Positions 20,418 through 28,021 are shown, counted from the first letter of the stretch. The stretch is DNA of 39,585 nt from Streptomyces poriferorum (GCF_019399235.1 NZ_JAELVH010000022.1:1-39585); one strand, 5' to 3'. Notes: generated by a model from the letters alone, not told the origin. Numbers and translations: made by a program.

Positions 20418-21032
20418 CTACGGCCTTTCGCCCGTGAGCCCGGCCAGCAGCATCCGGGCGACCGAGGCCGCGAAGGCGTCGAGCGGCTGCGGCGGCTCAC
20501 CGGTCTGTGTCGCGTCGTAGGCGAAGGCCCGCTGGGCGCAGGCCCCCATCAGCAGGGAGGCGGCCGCGTACGTGTCGGCGTCGGCCCGTACCCGGCCGGC
20601 CGTCTGTTCGGCGCGCAGATACGCGTCCAGCCCGCGGATGGGGATGTGGGGACCGGTCCCCAGCTCGCGCATGGCGGCGTTGTGGCGCGCCTTGAGCCTC
20701 GGCTCGGCGTACAGGGACGCGGCGATCGGGAAGCTCTGCTCGTAGAAGAGGGCGGCCTCGCGGGCGATCTCGGTGAGATTCCGCTCCACCGTCCGCTCCC
20801 CCTCCCCCGGATCGGCGATGAGCCGCTTCAGGACCCCGTCGACCTTGGGCAGACGCTCCTTCAGCACCACCACGAACAGCTCTTCCTTGCTCGGGAAGTG
20901 CTTGTAGAGCGCCGCCTCGGAGCAGCCGGCGGCCCGGGCGATCTCCTTGGTGGTGGCCCGGGCCAGGCCGATGGTGAGCATCAGCCGGTGGGCGGCGTCG
21001 ATGATGCGGGCGCGGGCCGGCTTCTGCTCCAT
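20418..21032 (-). CDS. TetR-family transcriptional repressor
   Basis: A 204-residue regulator with the TetR N-terminal helix-turn-helix at about residues 10-55 (RIIDAAHRLMLTIGLARATT, EIARAAGCSEAALYKHFPSK). The long C-terminal part is the helical ligand/dimer domain, which has no assignable ligand. ATG at 21032 follows TTGGAGAG. It is divergent from the NAD(P)-binding gene at 21120, and two related palindromes between them are the likely operators. It probably represses both itself and its neighbour. Confidence 0.93.
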   Translation of the reverse strand: MEQKPARARIIDAAHRLMLTIGLARATTKEIARAAGCSEAALYKHFPSKEELFVVVLKERLPKVDGVLKRLIADPGEGERTVERNLTEIAREAALFYEQSFPIAASLYAEPRLKARHNAAMRELGTGPHIPIRGLDAYLRAEQTAGRVRADADTYAAASLLMGACAQRAFAYDATQTGEPPQPLDAFAASVARMLLAGLTGERP

Positions 21033-21056
21033 GTGCTCTCCAACGAAGCTTGACGA

Positions 21057-21103
21057 GTGGGTGAGTACCCACTCACTCTAGAGGTGAGTGAATACTTACC
21101 CAC
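21057..21103. promoter_or_regulatory. Tandem palindromic operators of the TetR-family regulator
   Basis: Two 20-bp sites, GTGGGTGAGTACCCACTCAC (21057-21076) and GTGAGTGAATACTTACCCAC (21084-21103), differ at only five positions. Both fit the palindrome GTGRGTRARTAYTYACYCAC. Their centres are 27 bp apart in the gap between the divergent genes. A perfect 8-bp inverted repeat GAGTGGGT/ACCCACTC lies inside 21055-21074. Confidence 0.75.
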
Positions 21104-21119
21104 CTTGGGAGGGTGTGCC

Positions 21120-21755
21120 ATGAAGCTCACGGTGTTCGGCGCGACAGGCGGCATCGGGCAGGAGATCGTCCGGCAGGCGGTGGCGGCGGGGCACGAGGTG
21201 ACGGCGGTGGTCCGCGATCCCGCGCGGCTGCCGGTGCCGCTCTCCGGCCTCACGGTCCACACCGCGGCCCGTATCGACGACCCGGAGGCGCTGCGTGAGG
21301 CGGTCGCGGGCCGCGACGCGGTGCTCTCCGGTCTCGGCGCCCGGGGCCGGAAGGCCGGCGGGATCGCGGAACGGCTGACCCGCACCGTGCTGACGGCCAT
21401 GGAGGCGGAGGGGACCCGGCGGCTGCTCGTGGTGAGCGCGGCCCCCGTCGCCCCGAAGCCCGCGGACGACCCGCTGCCCGACCGCATGATGCTCGCGGCG
21501 ATCGGCGCGATCCTGAAGGAGGTCTACGCGGACCTCACCGCCATGGAGGCAGCGCTGGCGGCCTCCGCAACGGACTGGACGTCGGTGCGTCCCCCGAAGC
21601 TCACCAACGGGCCGCTGACGGGCGACTACCGGACCGTCATCGGCAGCAACCCGCGCAGCGGCCGGTCCATCTCACGGGCCGACGTGGCGCACGCGATGCT
21701 GGCGCTGACCGACGACCCGGCGTCGGTGAAGCAGGGGGTCGGTGTGGCGTACTGA
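21120..21755 (+). CDS. NAD(P)-binding protein, NmrA/atypical SDR family
   Basis: A 211-residue Rossmann-fold protein with the N-terminal dinucleotide motif VFGATGGIGQEIVRQAV. It also has VVRDPARLP, where the Arg suggests NADPH, and an LSGLGARGRK segment. RLLVVSAAPVAP and WTSVRPPKLTNGPLTG are typical of the NAD(P)H-binding (YwnB/NmrA-like) group. GGGAGGG precedes the ATG. It is divergent from the TetR gene and ends 6 nt before murB on the other strand. The likely role is an oxidoreductase or redox sensor induced when the regulator releases DNA; substrate is unknown. Confidence 0.85.
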   Translation: MKLTVFGATGGIGQEIVRQAVAAGHEVTAVVRDPARLPVPLSGLTVHTAARIDDPEALREAVAGRDAVLSGLGARGRKAGGIAERLTRTVLTAMEAEGTRRLLVVSAAPVAPKPADDPLPDRMMLAAIGAILKEVYADLTAMEAALAASATDWTSVRPPKLTNGPLTGDYRTVIGSNPRSGRSISRADVAHAMLALTDDPASVKQGVGVAY

Positions 21756-21761
21756 CGCCGC

Positions 21762-22817
21762 CTACAGGCTCACGCCGACGGTCACCGGTTCGTTGACGAG
21801 CGTGACGCCGAAGACGTCGTGGACCCCGGCGACGACCTCGCGTGCCAGGGCCAGCAGGTCCTCGGTGCTCGCCGCGCCGCGGTTCGTGAGGGCCAGGGTG
21901 TGCTTGGTGGAGATGCGGGCAGGGCCGGAGCCGTATCCCTTGGTGAAACCGGCCCGGTCGATGAGCCAGGCCGCCGAGGTCTTGGTACGTCCCTCGCCCG
22001 CGGGGAAGGCGGGGGGCGTGACGTCCGGTCCGAGGTGCTGCGCCACCCGGGCGAGGAAGGCCTCGAACTGCGCCGGGTCCAGGATCGGGTTGGTGAAGAA
22101 GGACCCGGCCGACCAGGTGTCGTGGTCCTCGGGGTCGAGCACCATGCCCTTGCCGGCGCGGAGCCGGAGCACGGTTTCACGGGCGGCCGCGGCGGGGACG
22201 CGCTCCCCCTCCTCCACACCCATGGCACGTGCCGTCTCGGGGTACTTGAGGGGCGCGGACAGGCCGCCCGCCTCTTCCAGCCCGAAGCGGACACGCAGCA
22301 CCACGAACCGGTCGGGTTCGGCCTTGAAGCGGCTGTGCCGGTACGCGAAGGCGCACTCGGAGTTCGGGATCGTGACCGTTTCCCGGGTGCGCCGGTCGTA
22401 GGCGACGACCTCCGTGATGGTGGACGACACCTCCTGCCCGTAGGCCCCGACGTTCTGGATCGGGGTGGCCCCCGCCGATCCGGGGATGCCGGCCAGGCAT
22501 TCGAGGCCCGCCAGTCCGGCCTCCACACTGCGGGCGACGGCGTCCGTCCAGACCTCTCCGGCGGCCAGTTCGAGCGTGGGCCCGTCCAGCACGAAGCCCT
22601 TGGTCGCGATGCGCAGGGCGGTGCCTTCGAAGCCCTTGTCACCGATGACCAGGTTGCTGCCCCCGCCGATGACCAGGAGGGGGGTACCGCTGTCGTCGGC
22701 CTCGCGCACGGCCTCGACCACTTCGGCGTCGGTCGTCGCGGTGAGGAGCCGGGTGGCGGGGCCGCCGAGCCGGAAGGTGGTCAGGGGGGCGAGGGGCGCG
22801 TCGTGGAGTTCCTGCAC
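21762..22817 (-). CDS. murB: UDP-N-acetylenolpyruvoylglucosamine reductase
   Basis: A flavoenzyme that reduces enolpyruvyl-UDP-GlcNAc to UDP-MurNAc for peptidoglycan. From the GTG at 22817 it has 351 residues (QELHDAPLAPLTTFRLGG follows). The FAD-binding GGGSNLVI (51-58), IPGSAGATPIQNVGAYGQEV, the catalytic Arg160 in AFAYRHSRFK, proton donor Ser239 in SAGSFFTNPI and the C-terminal Glu343 in NEPVTVGV are all present. A longer frame from 22856 is possible but the family usually starts near LHDAPLA. There is no ribosome binding site; a TACTCT box 7 nt upstream suggests a leaderless mRNA. Confidence 0.95.
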   Translation of the reverse strand: MQELHDAPLAPLTTFRLGGPATRLLTATTDAEVVEAVREADDSGTPLLVIGGGSNLVIGDKGFEGTALRIATKGFVLDGPTLELAAGEVWTDAVARSVEAGLAGLECLAGIPGSAGATPIQNVGAYGQEVSSTITEVVAYDRRTRETVTIPNSECAFAYRHSRFKAEPDRFVVLRVRFGLEEAGGLSAPLKYPETARAMGVEEGERVPAAAARETVLRLRAGKGMVLDPEDHDTWSAGSFFTNPILDPAQFEAFLARVAQHLGPDVTPPAFPAGEGRTKTSAAWLIDRAGFTKGYGSGPARISTKHTLALTNRGAASTEDLLALAREVVAGVHDVFGVTLVNEPVTVGVSL

Positions 22818-22824
22818 GGGGACA

Positions 22825-22830
22825 AGAGTA
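22825..22830 (-). promoter_or_regulatory. Candidate -10 box for leaderless murB mRNA
   Basis: TACTCT (TANNNT type) ends 7 nt before the murB GTG on the minus strand, the spacing expected when transcription starts at the start codon. No convincing -35 box is seen. Confidence 0.4.
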
Positions 22831-22918
22831 CGGTCCACGCTCCGCCGGCCGGGCACCTCGGCCCCTGGGCCGCGCCCCCTGCGCGGCGGGCGGGCCCCAC
22901 GCTCACGACCTCATGCGT

Positions 22919-22949
22919 AAGGGGCGCGGCCCCATGGACCGCGCCCCTT
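22919..22949 (-). terminator. Terminator after the dehydratase genes
   Basis: AAGGGGCGCGG pairs perfectly with CCGCGCCCCTT over a 9-nt loop, 22 nt after the stop of the gene at 22972. It separates that pair from murB on the same strand. Confidence 0.8.
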
Positions 22950-22971
22950 GCGTCAGCACGTCGCGACGGTG

Positions 22972-23400
22972 TCAGCCGAGCTGCACCACGGCGCGGGACA
23001 TGCCCAGCACCTTCTTGTCGCCGCTCGTCGCCGTCAGGTCGACCCGTACGCGCTTGTCGTCCAGCAGCGCGCCCACCTTGGCGCTGACCTCGATCAGCGC
23101 GCCCTTGTCGTCGTTGGGGACGACGACCTGCCGGGTGAACCGCACCCCGTACTCGACGACCGCACCCGGGTCACCGGCCCAGTCCGTGACCACGCGGATC
23201 GCCTCGGCCATGGTGAACATGCCGTGGGCGATCACGTCCTCCAGCCCGACCTCGCGCGCGAACTTCTCGTTCCAGTGGATCGGGTTGAAGTCGCCCGAGG
23301 CGCCCGCGTACTGCACGAGCGTCGCGCGGGTGACCGGGAAGGACCGCGCCGGCAGCTCCGTACCGACCTCGACCGAGTCGTAACTCACCTTCGCCGTCAT
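22972..23400 (-). CDS. MaoC-fold (R)-specific dehydratase, HadB-like
   Basis: A 142-residue single hot-dog-fold protein starting at MTAKVSYDSVEVGTELPARS. The hydratase-2 motif is present as SGDFNPIHWNEKFAREVG, with the catalytic Asp and His, followed by IAHGMFTMAEAIRVV. In mycobacteria the orthologous HadB is the catalytic partner of HadA in the 3-hydroxyacyl-ACP dehydratase of fatty acid synthase II. The ATG overlaps the upstream stop (TGATG), so the two chains are translated together and probably form a heterodimer. Streptomyces makes no mycolic acids, so the acyl substrate here is unknown. Confidence 0.85.
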   Translation of the reverse strand: MTAKVSYDSVEVGTELPARSFPVTRATLVQYAGASGDFNPIHWNEKFAREVGLEDVIAHGMFTMAEAIRVVTDWAGDPGAVVEYGVRFTRQVVVPNDDKGALIEVSAKVGALLDDKRVRVDLTATSGDKKVLGMSRAVVQLG

Positions 23401-23852
23401 CACGCCTCCTCGGCGGCGCGTGCCACCAGCTTCGTCCACGCCGTCACGACATGCTCACCGGACTCGTCGTGCACTTCGCCACGGATGTCCACGATGTCGT
23501 TCCCCGCCAGGGACTTGATCGCCTCGATCGTCGAGGTGACCGTCAGCCGGTCCCCCGCCCGCACCGGACGCGCATAGACGAACTTCTGGTCACCGTGCAC
23601 GACCCGGCTGTAGTCCAGGCCCAGCAGCGGGTCCTGGACGACCTGGCCGGCGGCCTTGAACGTGATCGAGAACACGAACGTCGGCGGCGCGATGACATCG
23701 CTGTGACCGAGCGCCCTGGCCGCTTCGGGGTCGACGTACGCCGGATTTGCGTCGCCCACCGCCTCGGCGAACTCTCGGATCTTCTCCCGGCCGACCTCGT
23801 ACGCCGGGGTGGGCGGATAGGTCCGCCCCACGAAGGACTGGTCGAGCGCCAT
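23400..23852 (-). CDS. MaoC-like dehydratase partner, HadA-like
   Basis: A 150-residue protein (MALDQSFVGRTYPPTPAYEV) of the N-terminal MaoC-like family. The central hot-dog helix is AVGDANPAYVDPEAARALG followed by IAPPTFVFSITF; it lacks the catalytic Asp-x-x-x-x-His set of its partner, as expected for the non-catalytic, substrate-binding HadA subunit. AGGAGG lies 10 nt upstream of the ATG. It is coupled to the next gene by a one-base overlap and lies just downstream of rpmG, the same order as rpmG2-hadA-hadB in mycobacteria as I remember it. Confidence 0.82.
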   Translation of the reverse strand: MALDQSFVGRTYPPTPAYEVGREKIREFAEAVGDANPAYVDPEAARALGHSDVIAPPTFVFSITFKAAGQVVQDPLLGLDYSRVVHGDQKFVYARPVRAGDRLTVTSTIEAIKSLAGNDIVDIRGEVHDESGEHVVTAWTKLVARAAEEA

Positions 23853-23934
23853 GAGCTCGCAACCTCCTGATGAAAGATGAAGGGGCCGCAGCACAGCTAC
23901 GGCCACAGCTACAGGTACAGCCCAGTACAAACGA

Positions 23935-23967
23935 CACGAGGCCGCCCCCAATGGGGACGGCCTCGTG
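23935..23967 (-). terminator. Terminator after rpmG
   Basis: CACGAGGCCG pairs with CGGCCTCGTG, with CCCC/GGGG stacked inside around an AAT loop. It lies 12 nt after the rpmG stop, between rpmG and the HadA-like gene. Confidence 0.75.
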
Positions 23968-23979
23968 TACGAGCCTGAT

Positions 23980-24144
23980 TCAGCGCGTTTCGCGGTGCGC
24001 AGTGTGCGAGTTGCAGCGCGGGCAATGCTTCTTCATCTCAAGACGGTCCGGGTTGTTACGCCGGTTCTTCTTGGTGATGTAGTTCCGCTCCTTGCACTCC
24101 ACGCAGGCCAGCGTGATCTTCGGGCGGACGTCGGTGGCAGCCAC
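23980..24144 (-). CDS. rpmG: 50S ribosomal protein L33, zinc-binding form
   Basis: A 54-residue protein starting at GTG ([19 protein letters not shown] follows) behind AAGGAG. Two Cys pairs (CVEC and CPRC) mark the zinc-containing (C+) form. Streptomyces usually also has a cysteine-free L33 elsewhere, expressed in zinc shortage; its presence cannot be judged from this window. The conserved [19 protein letters not shown] core is intact. Confidence 0.96.
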
Positions 24145-24182
24145 GTGAGTGCTCCTTGGACGGACGGTGGACGGATGAACGC

Positions 24183-24228
24183 AAAAAAAGAGTAGCCGAT
24201 CGGAGGACCGACCCCACAATCGGCTACT
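24183..24228 (-). terminator. Intrinsic terminator after tRNA-Thr/tRNA-Met
   Basis: AGTAGCCGAT (24191-24200) pairs with ATCGGCTACT (24219-24228), with a smaller CGG/CCG stem inside. On the minus strand it is followed by CTTTTTTT. It starts 6 nt past the tRNA-Met gene and is one of the few hairpins here with a real U-run. Confidence 0.85.
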
Positions 24229-24233
24229 GTTAG

Positions 24234-24306
24234 TAGCGGTGACCGGACTTGAACCGGTGACACAGCGATTATGAGCCGCTTGCTCTACCGACTGAGCTAC
24301 ACCGCT
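24234..24306 (-). tRNA. tRNA-Met (CAT), elongator type
   Basis: A 73-nt cloverleaf: acceptor AGCGGTG pairs with CACCGCT, the anticodon stem AGCGG/TCGCT carries the CTCATAA loop, and the T arm is ACCGGTTCAAGTCCGGT. The A-T first pair and the lack of three G-C pairs in the anticodon stem argue against the initiator tRNA. The isoleucine (lysidine) type is not excluded. Confidence 0.92.
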
Positions 24307-24321
24307 TTGATGACTGAGTCC

Positions 24322-24337
24322 CCCCGCCGAAGCGGGG
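24322..24337. repeat. Small hairpin between tRNA-Met and tRNA-Thr
   Basis: CCCCGC/GCGGGG with a CGAA loop lies in the 46-nt spacer between the two tRNA genes. It may mark a processing point of the tRNA precursor. Confidence 0.4.
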
Positions 24338-24352
24338 TTTCCCGATCACCAG

Positions 24353-24425
24353 AGCCCCAATGCGGAATCGAACCGCAGACCTTCTCCTTACCATGGAGAC
24401 GCTCTACCGACTGAGCTATTGGGGC
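24353..24425 (-). tRNA. tRNA-Thr (GGT)
   Basis: A 73-nt cloverleaf: acceptor GCCCCAA pairs with TTGGGGC, the D arm contains GCTCAGTCGGTAGAGC, the anticodon stem TCTCC/GGAGA carries the ATGGTAA loop, and the T arm is TGCGGTTCGATTCCGCA. It is transcribed ahead of tRNA-Met, probably as one precursor. Confidence 0.96.
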
Positions 24426-24702
24426 GAGCGATGAAGACATTACACGTCGGTCGCCGTTCACCCAAATCCGTTTCGAAGCCCCATCCCGCGCCCTCGATCA
24501 GCACCGCTCCAGGGCCTTGCCAGGCCCCGCTCCGGGCCCTTGATCAGCCACTCGTCCACCCCTGGCCCCTCACGTGATCCCCGGCCCCTCACGCACCACG
24601 GGACCGCGCCGGTACGACTATTTCGCTCCTCCTCGAACCGGGCCGGGCACACCCCTAGGCTCGTCTCACTCTGAGTGATCCTGACCCCTCCCAGGAGCCG
24701 CG
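24426..24702. other. Gene-free spacer between tRNA-Thr and amidohydrolase gene
   Basis: The 277 nt must hold the tRNA promoter (minus) and that of the amidohydrolase gene (plus). I see a small palindrome TCACTCTGAGTGA near 24665-24677 and a duplicated GGCCCCTCACG. No open frame here looks coding. Confidence 0.4.
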
Positions 24703-25980
24703 ATGCCCGACAGTCAGCCGCGGCAGCCGGACGACCACAGGGCCGACTCCACCGGCAGCCCGGCGAACTCCGCGCTGACGCTCTGCGGCGCCCGTCTCGC
24801 CGACGGCCGCATCGTGGACGTACGGCTCGGCGGCGGCCGCATCGAGGCCGTCGGCACCGCCGGGAGCCTCGTCGCGCCCGGCGCCCGCCTGGACCTCGGC
24901 GGCCACCTGCTGCTCCCCGCCCCCGCCGAACCGCACGCCCACAGCGACACCGCGCTGACCGCGGACGGCGCCGGACCCGGCACCCCCGGGCCCGCGTCGC
25001 AGCACCCCGACGACGTCCAGCGACGCGCCACCGAGGCCGCGTTGCTGCAACTCGGCCACGGTGCCACCGCCCTGCGCTCACACGTACGGATCGGCGACAT
25101 ACAGGGCCTGGGCGCCCTCGAAGCCGTGCTTCAGGCCCGCCGTTCGCTGCGCGGGCTCGCCGATCTGACCGCGGTCGCCGTCCCCCGGCTGCTCACCGGC
25201 GTCGCGGGAGCCGGCAACCTGGCGATGCTGCGCGACGCGCTGAAGATGGGAGCCGGCGCGGTCGGCGGCTGCCCCGACCTGGATCCCGACCCGGCGGGGT
25301 ACACGGAGGCCGTCCTGGAGGTCGCGGCCGAGCACGGCTGCCCCGTCGACCTGCACACGGACAGTGACGATCCGGCCCGGCTCGCCCGGTTCGCGGCGAT
25401 GGCGGGCGGAATGCGGCAGGGGGTCTCCATCGGCCCGTGCGCCGGTCTCTCCCGGCTTCCCGAGGAGGCTGCCGCCCGCGCCGCCGACCAGCTCGCCGCA
25501 GCCGGTGTGACGGTCATCTGCCTCCCTCAGGGCGGCTGCTGCGGGGCCGAGCGGCGGGGCACCGCTCCCGTACGGCTGCTGCGCGCGGCCGGTGTGCGGG
25601 TCGCGGCGGGCAGCGGGGCGTTGCGCGACCTCGCCAACCCGGTGGGGCGCGGCGACCCGCTGGAGGCCGCCTTCCTGCTGGCGTCGCAGAGCGGGCTGCG
25701 GCCCGAGCACGCCTACGAGGCCGTCTCGACGGAGGCCCGGCGCGCCATGGGGCTGCCCGAGGTCCGGGTCGAGGCGGGCTTCCCCGCGGAGCTCCTCGCC
25801 GTGCGCGGGGAGCAGCTGGCCGGGGTGCTCTCCCTGGCGTACAGCCGCATCGTGGTGCACCGCGGCCGGGTGGTCGCCCGGACCAGCGCGGTGCGCGAGT
25901 ACTGCGACTCCGAGACGGGCGGCTCGTTCGGGCTGCCACGCCAGGGGAGGCCTGATTCCGCGACGGGCGGCGGGCCTTGA
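24703..25980 (+). CDS. Cytosine deaminase-like amidohydrolase, probably inactive
   Basis: A 425-residue amidohydrolase-superfamily protein that aligns by eye along its length with E. coli cytosine deaminase (CodA). The ATG follows CCAGGAG. The first metal motif is kept (PAEPHAHSDTALT, His78 and His80), and so is His218 in VDLHTDSDDP. The catalytic Glu that follows in CodA (HCDE) is Ser221 here. The His of the SHTTAMH motif falls in SIGPCAGLS, and the last metal Asp (GHDDVFD) falls in GSGALRDL. Loss of three of the key residues suggests a non-catalytic or re-purposed protein. The 20-odd residue N-terminal and C-terminal extensions are low-complexity. Role unknown. Confidence 0.8.
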   Translation: MPDSQPRQPDDHRADSTGSPANSALTLCGARLADGRIVDVRLGGGRIEAVGTAGSLVAPGARLDLGGHLLLPAPAEPHAHSDTALTADGAGPGTPGPASQHPDDVQRRATEAALLQLGHGATALRSHVRIGDIQGLGALEAVLQARRSLRGLADLTAVAVPRLLTGVAGAGNLAMLRDALKMGAGAVGGCPDLDPDPAGYTEAVLEVAAEHGCPVDLHTDSDDPARLARFAAMAGGMRQGVSIGPCAGLSRLPEEAAARAADQLAAAGVTVICLPQGGCCGAERRGTAPVRLLRAAGVRVAAGSGALRDLANPVGRGDPLEAAFLLASQSGLRPEHAYEAVSTEARRAMGLPEVRVEAGFPAELLAVRGEQLAGVLSLAYSRIVVHRGRVVARTSAVREYCDSETGGSFGLPRQGRPDSATGGGP

Positions 25981-26001
25981 GCGCGGCGGCGCTCCGCGGC
26001 G

Positions 26002-26007
26002 TACCGT
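26002..26007 (+). promoter_or_regulatory. Candidate -10 box for leaderless mRNA of the next gene
   Basis: TACCGT ends 7 nt before the ATG at 26015; a possible -35, TTGAGC, at 25977-25982 overlaps the upstream stop codon with a 19-nt spacer. No ribosome binding site is present. Confidence 0.35.
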
Positions 26008-26014
26008 CGACTTC

Positions 26015-26671
26015 ATGCGCATTGTCATCGCAGGTGGACATGGTCAGATCGCGCTGCGGCTGGAGCGGCTGCTCGCTGCGCGCGGGGACGAGGCGGCGGG
26101 CATCATCCGCAACCCGCAGCAGAGCGAGGATCTCCGGGCCGCAGGAGCCGAACCCGTGGTCCTGGACCTCGAGTCGGCCACCGTGGAGGAGGCCGCCGAG
26201 GTGCTGCGCGGCGCCGACGCGGCGGTCTTCGCGGCCGGGGCGGGCCCGAACAGCGGCACGGAACGCAAGGACACGGTGGACCGGGGAGCCGCGGTGCTCT
26301 TCGCGGACGCGGCCCAGCGGGCGGGGGTGCGGCGCTACGTCGTGGTGTCGTCCATGGGCGCCGACCCGGACCATCCGGGCGACGAGGTGTTCGACGTCTA
26401 CCTGCGGGCCAAGGGCGCTGCGGACGCGTACGTGCGCGCCCAGACGGCCCTCGACTGGACGATCCTGCGCCCCGGGATGCTGACGAACGACGCGGGCACC
26501 GGACAGGTCCTGCTCGCCGCGTCGACCGGGCGCGGCCCGGTGCCGCGCGACGATGTGGCGGCGGCGATCGCGGAGCTGCTGGACACCCCGGCGGCGGCGG
26601 GGCTCACGCTGGAACTGATCTCGGGCAACGTCCCGGTGTCGGTCGCCGTGAAGGACATCGCGGGGAACTGA
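26015..26671 (+). CDS. NAD(P)-binding protein, atypical SDR
   Basis: A 218-residue Rossmann-fold protein beginning MRIVIAGGHGQIALRLERLL, whose GGHGQIA replaces the classic GxxGxxG. Other landmarks are IIRNPQQSEDLRAAGAEPVV, AAVFAAGAGPNSG, YVVVSSMGADP and DWTILRPGMLTND, typical of the SDR_a5/NAD(P)H-binding group found across actinobacteria. A reductase or epimerase activity is possible; substrate is unknown. The gene starts 34 nt after the amidohydrolase stop and lacks a ribosome binding site, so translation may be leaderless. Confidence 0.85.
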   Translation: MRIVIAGGHGQIALRLERLLAARGDEAAGIIRNPQQSEDLRAAGAEPVVLDLESATVEEAAEVLRGADAAVFAAGAGPNSGTERKDTVDRGAAVLFADAAQRAGVRRYVVVSSMGADPDHPGDEVFDVYLRAKGAADAYVRAQTALDWTILRPGMLTNDAGTGQVLLAASTGRGPVPRDDVAAAIAELLDTPAAAGLTLELISGNVPVSVAVKDIAGN

Positions 26672-26701
26672 CCCCAGGGCGCAAGAAGGTCGTGGGCCCG
26701 G

Positions 26702-27151
26702 TCAGTCGCCGGTCGCGGGGCGGACGGCGATGCCGTGCCGCTCCAACACGGCGGCGGTGACCCCGTCGCCCTCGCGCAGCTCGCCGGCGAACGTGCCGTC
26801 ATAGACGGCGCCGCGCCCGCAGGAAGGGCTGCGGGCCATGAGCAGCGCCTCGGTGCACCCGGCCTCGCGCGCGGCCTCCAGCTCCCTCCTGGCGCCGTCC
26901 ACGAAAGCGTCGGTCACATCGTGTCCGGTGTCGTCCACGACGCGGGCCCGGCCGTCCAGCACGTCGTGCCCGTCACCGCCGACGATCTCGGCGGGGCGGC
27001 GGGGTGTGGGAAGCCCCGCGGCCACCTCGGGGCAGAAGGCGACGGGCGCCCGCCCGCCGAGGGCGGCGGTCATCTCCGCCAAGGCCCTGCCCCGCCCGTC
27101 GAACCGGCAGGGCACACCCCGCAGACACGCGCTGACCAGCACGGATTCCAT
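26702..27151 (-). CDS. DUF523 family protein
   Basis: A 149-residue protein of the DUF523 (YbbK-like) family. The start is taken at MESVLVSACLRGVPCRFDGR, just before the conserved Cys motif. Other family marks are VAFCPEVAAGLPTPRRPAEI, GCTEALLMARSPSCG and GAVYDGTFAG. The conserved cysteines suggest a redox or metal site, but no function is established for the family as far as I know. A GTG 18 nt further upstream is an alternative start. It is the nearest gene on the downstream side of tRNA-Tyr. Confidence 0.88.
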   Translation of the reverse strand: MESVLVSACLRGVPCRFDGRGRALAEMTAALGGRAPVAFCPEVAAGLPTPRRPAEIVGGDGHDVLDGRARVVDDTGHDVTDAFVDGARRELEAAREAGCTEALLMARSPSCGRGAVYDGTFAGELREGDGVTAAVLERHGIAVRPATGD

Positions 27152-27191
27152 CTTCACGCCCCTCGTCACGGCACAGCGTCACACAACAGAG

Positions 27192-27220
27192 AAGGCCCCC
27201 GTCCGAAGGACGGGGGCCTT
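27192..27220 (-). terminator. Terminator after tRNA-Tyr
   Basis: A perfect 13-bp stem AAGGCCCCCGTCC/GGACGGGGGCCTT with a TTC loop lies 6 nt beyond the 3' end of the tRNA gene on the minus strand. Confidence 0.85.
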
Positions 27221-27226
27221 GCTATG

Positions 27227-27308
<82 letters not shown>

Positions 27309-27523
27309 AAGGGATGCTGCCGTGGGGCCCCGCCTTGCGGCGGCGCTCTGTGGCAACGACGTAAACGATACCTGATGCCCGGGGGTGCTACGCCACTGGA
27401 TTGATCAGCGGCCGGGACGGGCGCGGGTGGCTAGGCTTTGTGGGCGGCGTGGTGCCCGAAGGGGCCGCGACCGCCCCTGTAAGCACTTCCTTTCCAGCAC
27501 CCCGATACAAGGAGCCACACGTC

Positions 27524-28012
27524 ATGGCCGACTCCAGTTTCGACATCGTCTCGAAGGTCGAGCGGCAGGAGGTCGACAACGCCCTCAACCAGGCCGCCAA
27601 GGAGATCTCCCAGCGCTACGACTTCAAGGGCACCGGGGCGTCGATCTCCTGGTCCGGCGAGAAGATCCTGATGGAGGCGAACGGCGAGGAGCGCGTCAAG
27701 GCGATCCTCGACATCTTCCAGTCCAAGCTGATCAAGCGCGGCATCTCGCTGAAGTCGCTGGACGCGGGCGAGCCGCAGCTGTCCGGCAAGGAGTACAAGC
27801 TGTTCTGCACGATCGAGGAAGGCATCTCCCAGGAGAACGCCAAGAAGGTCGCGAAGATCATTCGTGACGACGGCCCCAAGGGCGTCAAGGCGCAGGTCCA
27901 GGGCGACGAGCTGCGGGTCAGCTCGAAGAGCCGGGACGACCTGCAGGCCGTGCAGGCGCTGCTGAAGGGCCAGGACTTCGAGTTCGACGTCCAGTTCGCG
28001 AACTACCGGTAG
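27524..28012 (+). CDS. yajQ: YajQ-family nucleotide-binding protein
   Basis: A 162-residue protein ([20 protein letters not shown]) preceded by AAGGAG. The family marks [43 protein letters not shown] and the C-terminal [12 protein letters not shown] are all present, giving two RRM-like halves. Some members bind cyclic di-GMP or other nucleotides and act in regulation; which ligand applies here cannot be read from sequence. It stands alone, upstream of the ogt-alkB pair and separated from it by an imperfect hairpin. Confidence 0.95.
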   Translation: MADSSFDIVSKVERQEVDNALNQAAKEISQRYDFKGTGASISWSGEKILMEANGEERVKAILDIFQSKLIKRGISLKSLDAGEPQLSGKEYKLFCTIEEGISQENAKKVAKIIRDDGPKGVKAQVQGDELRVSSKSRDDLQAVQALLKGQDFEFDVQFANYR

Positions 28013-28021
28013 GACGCGGTG

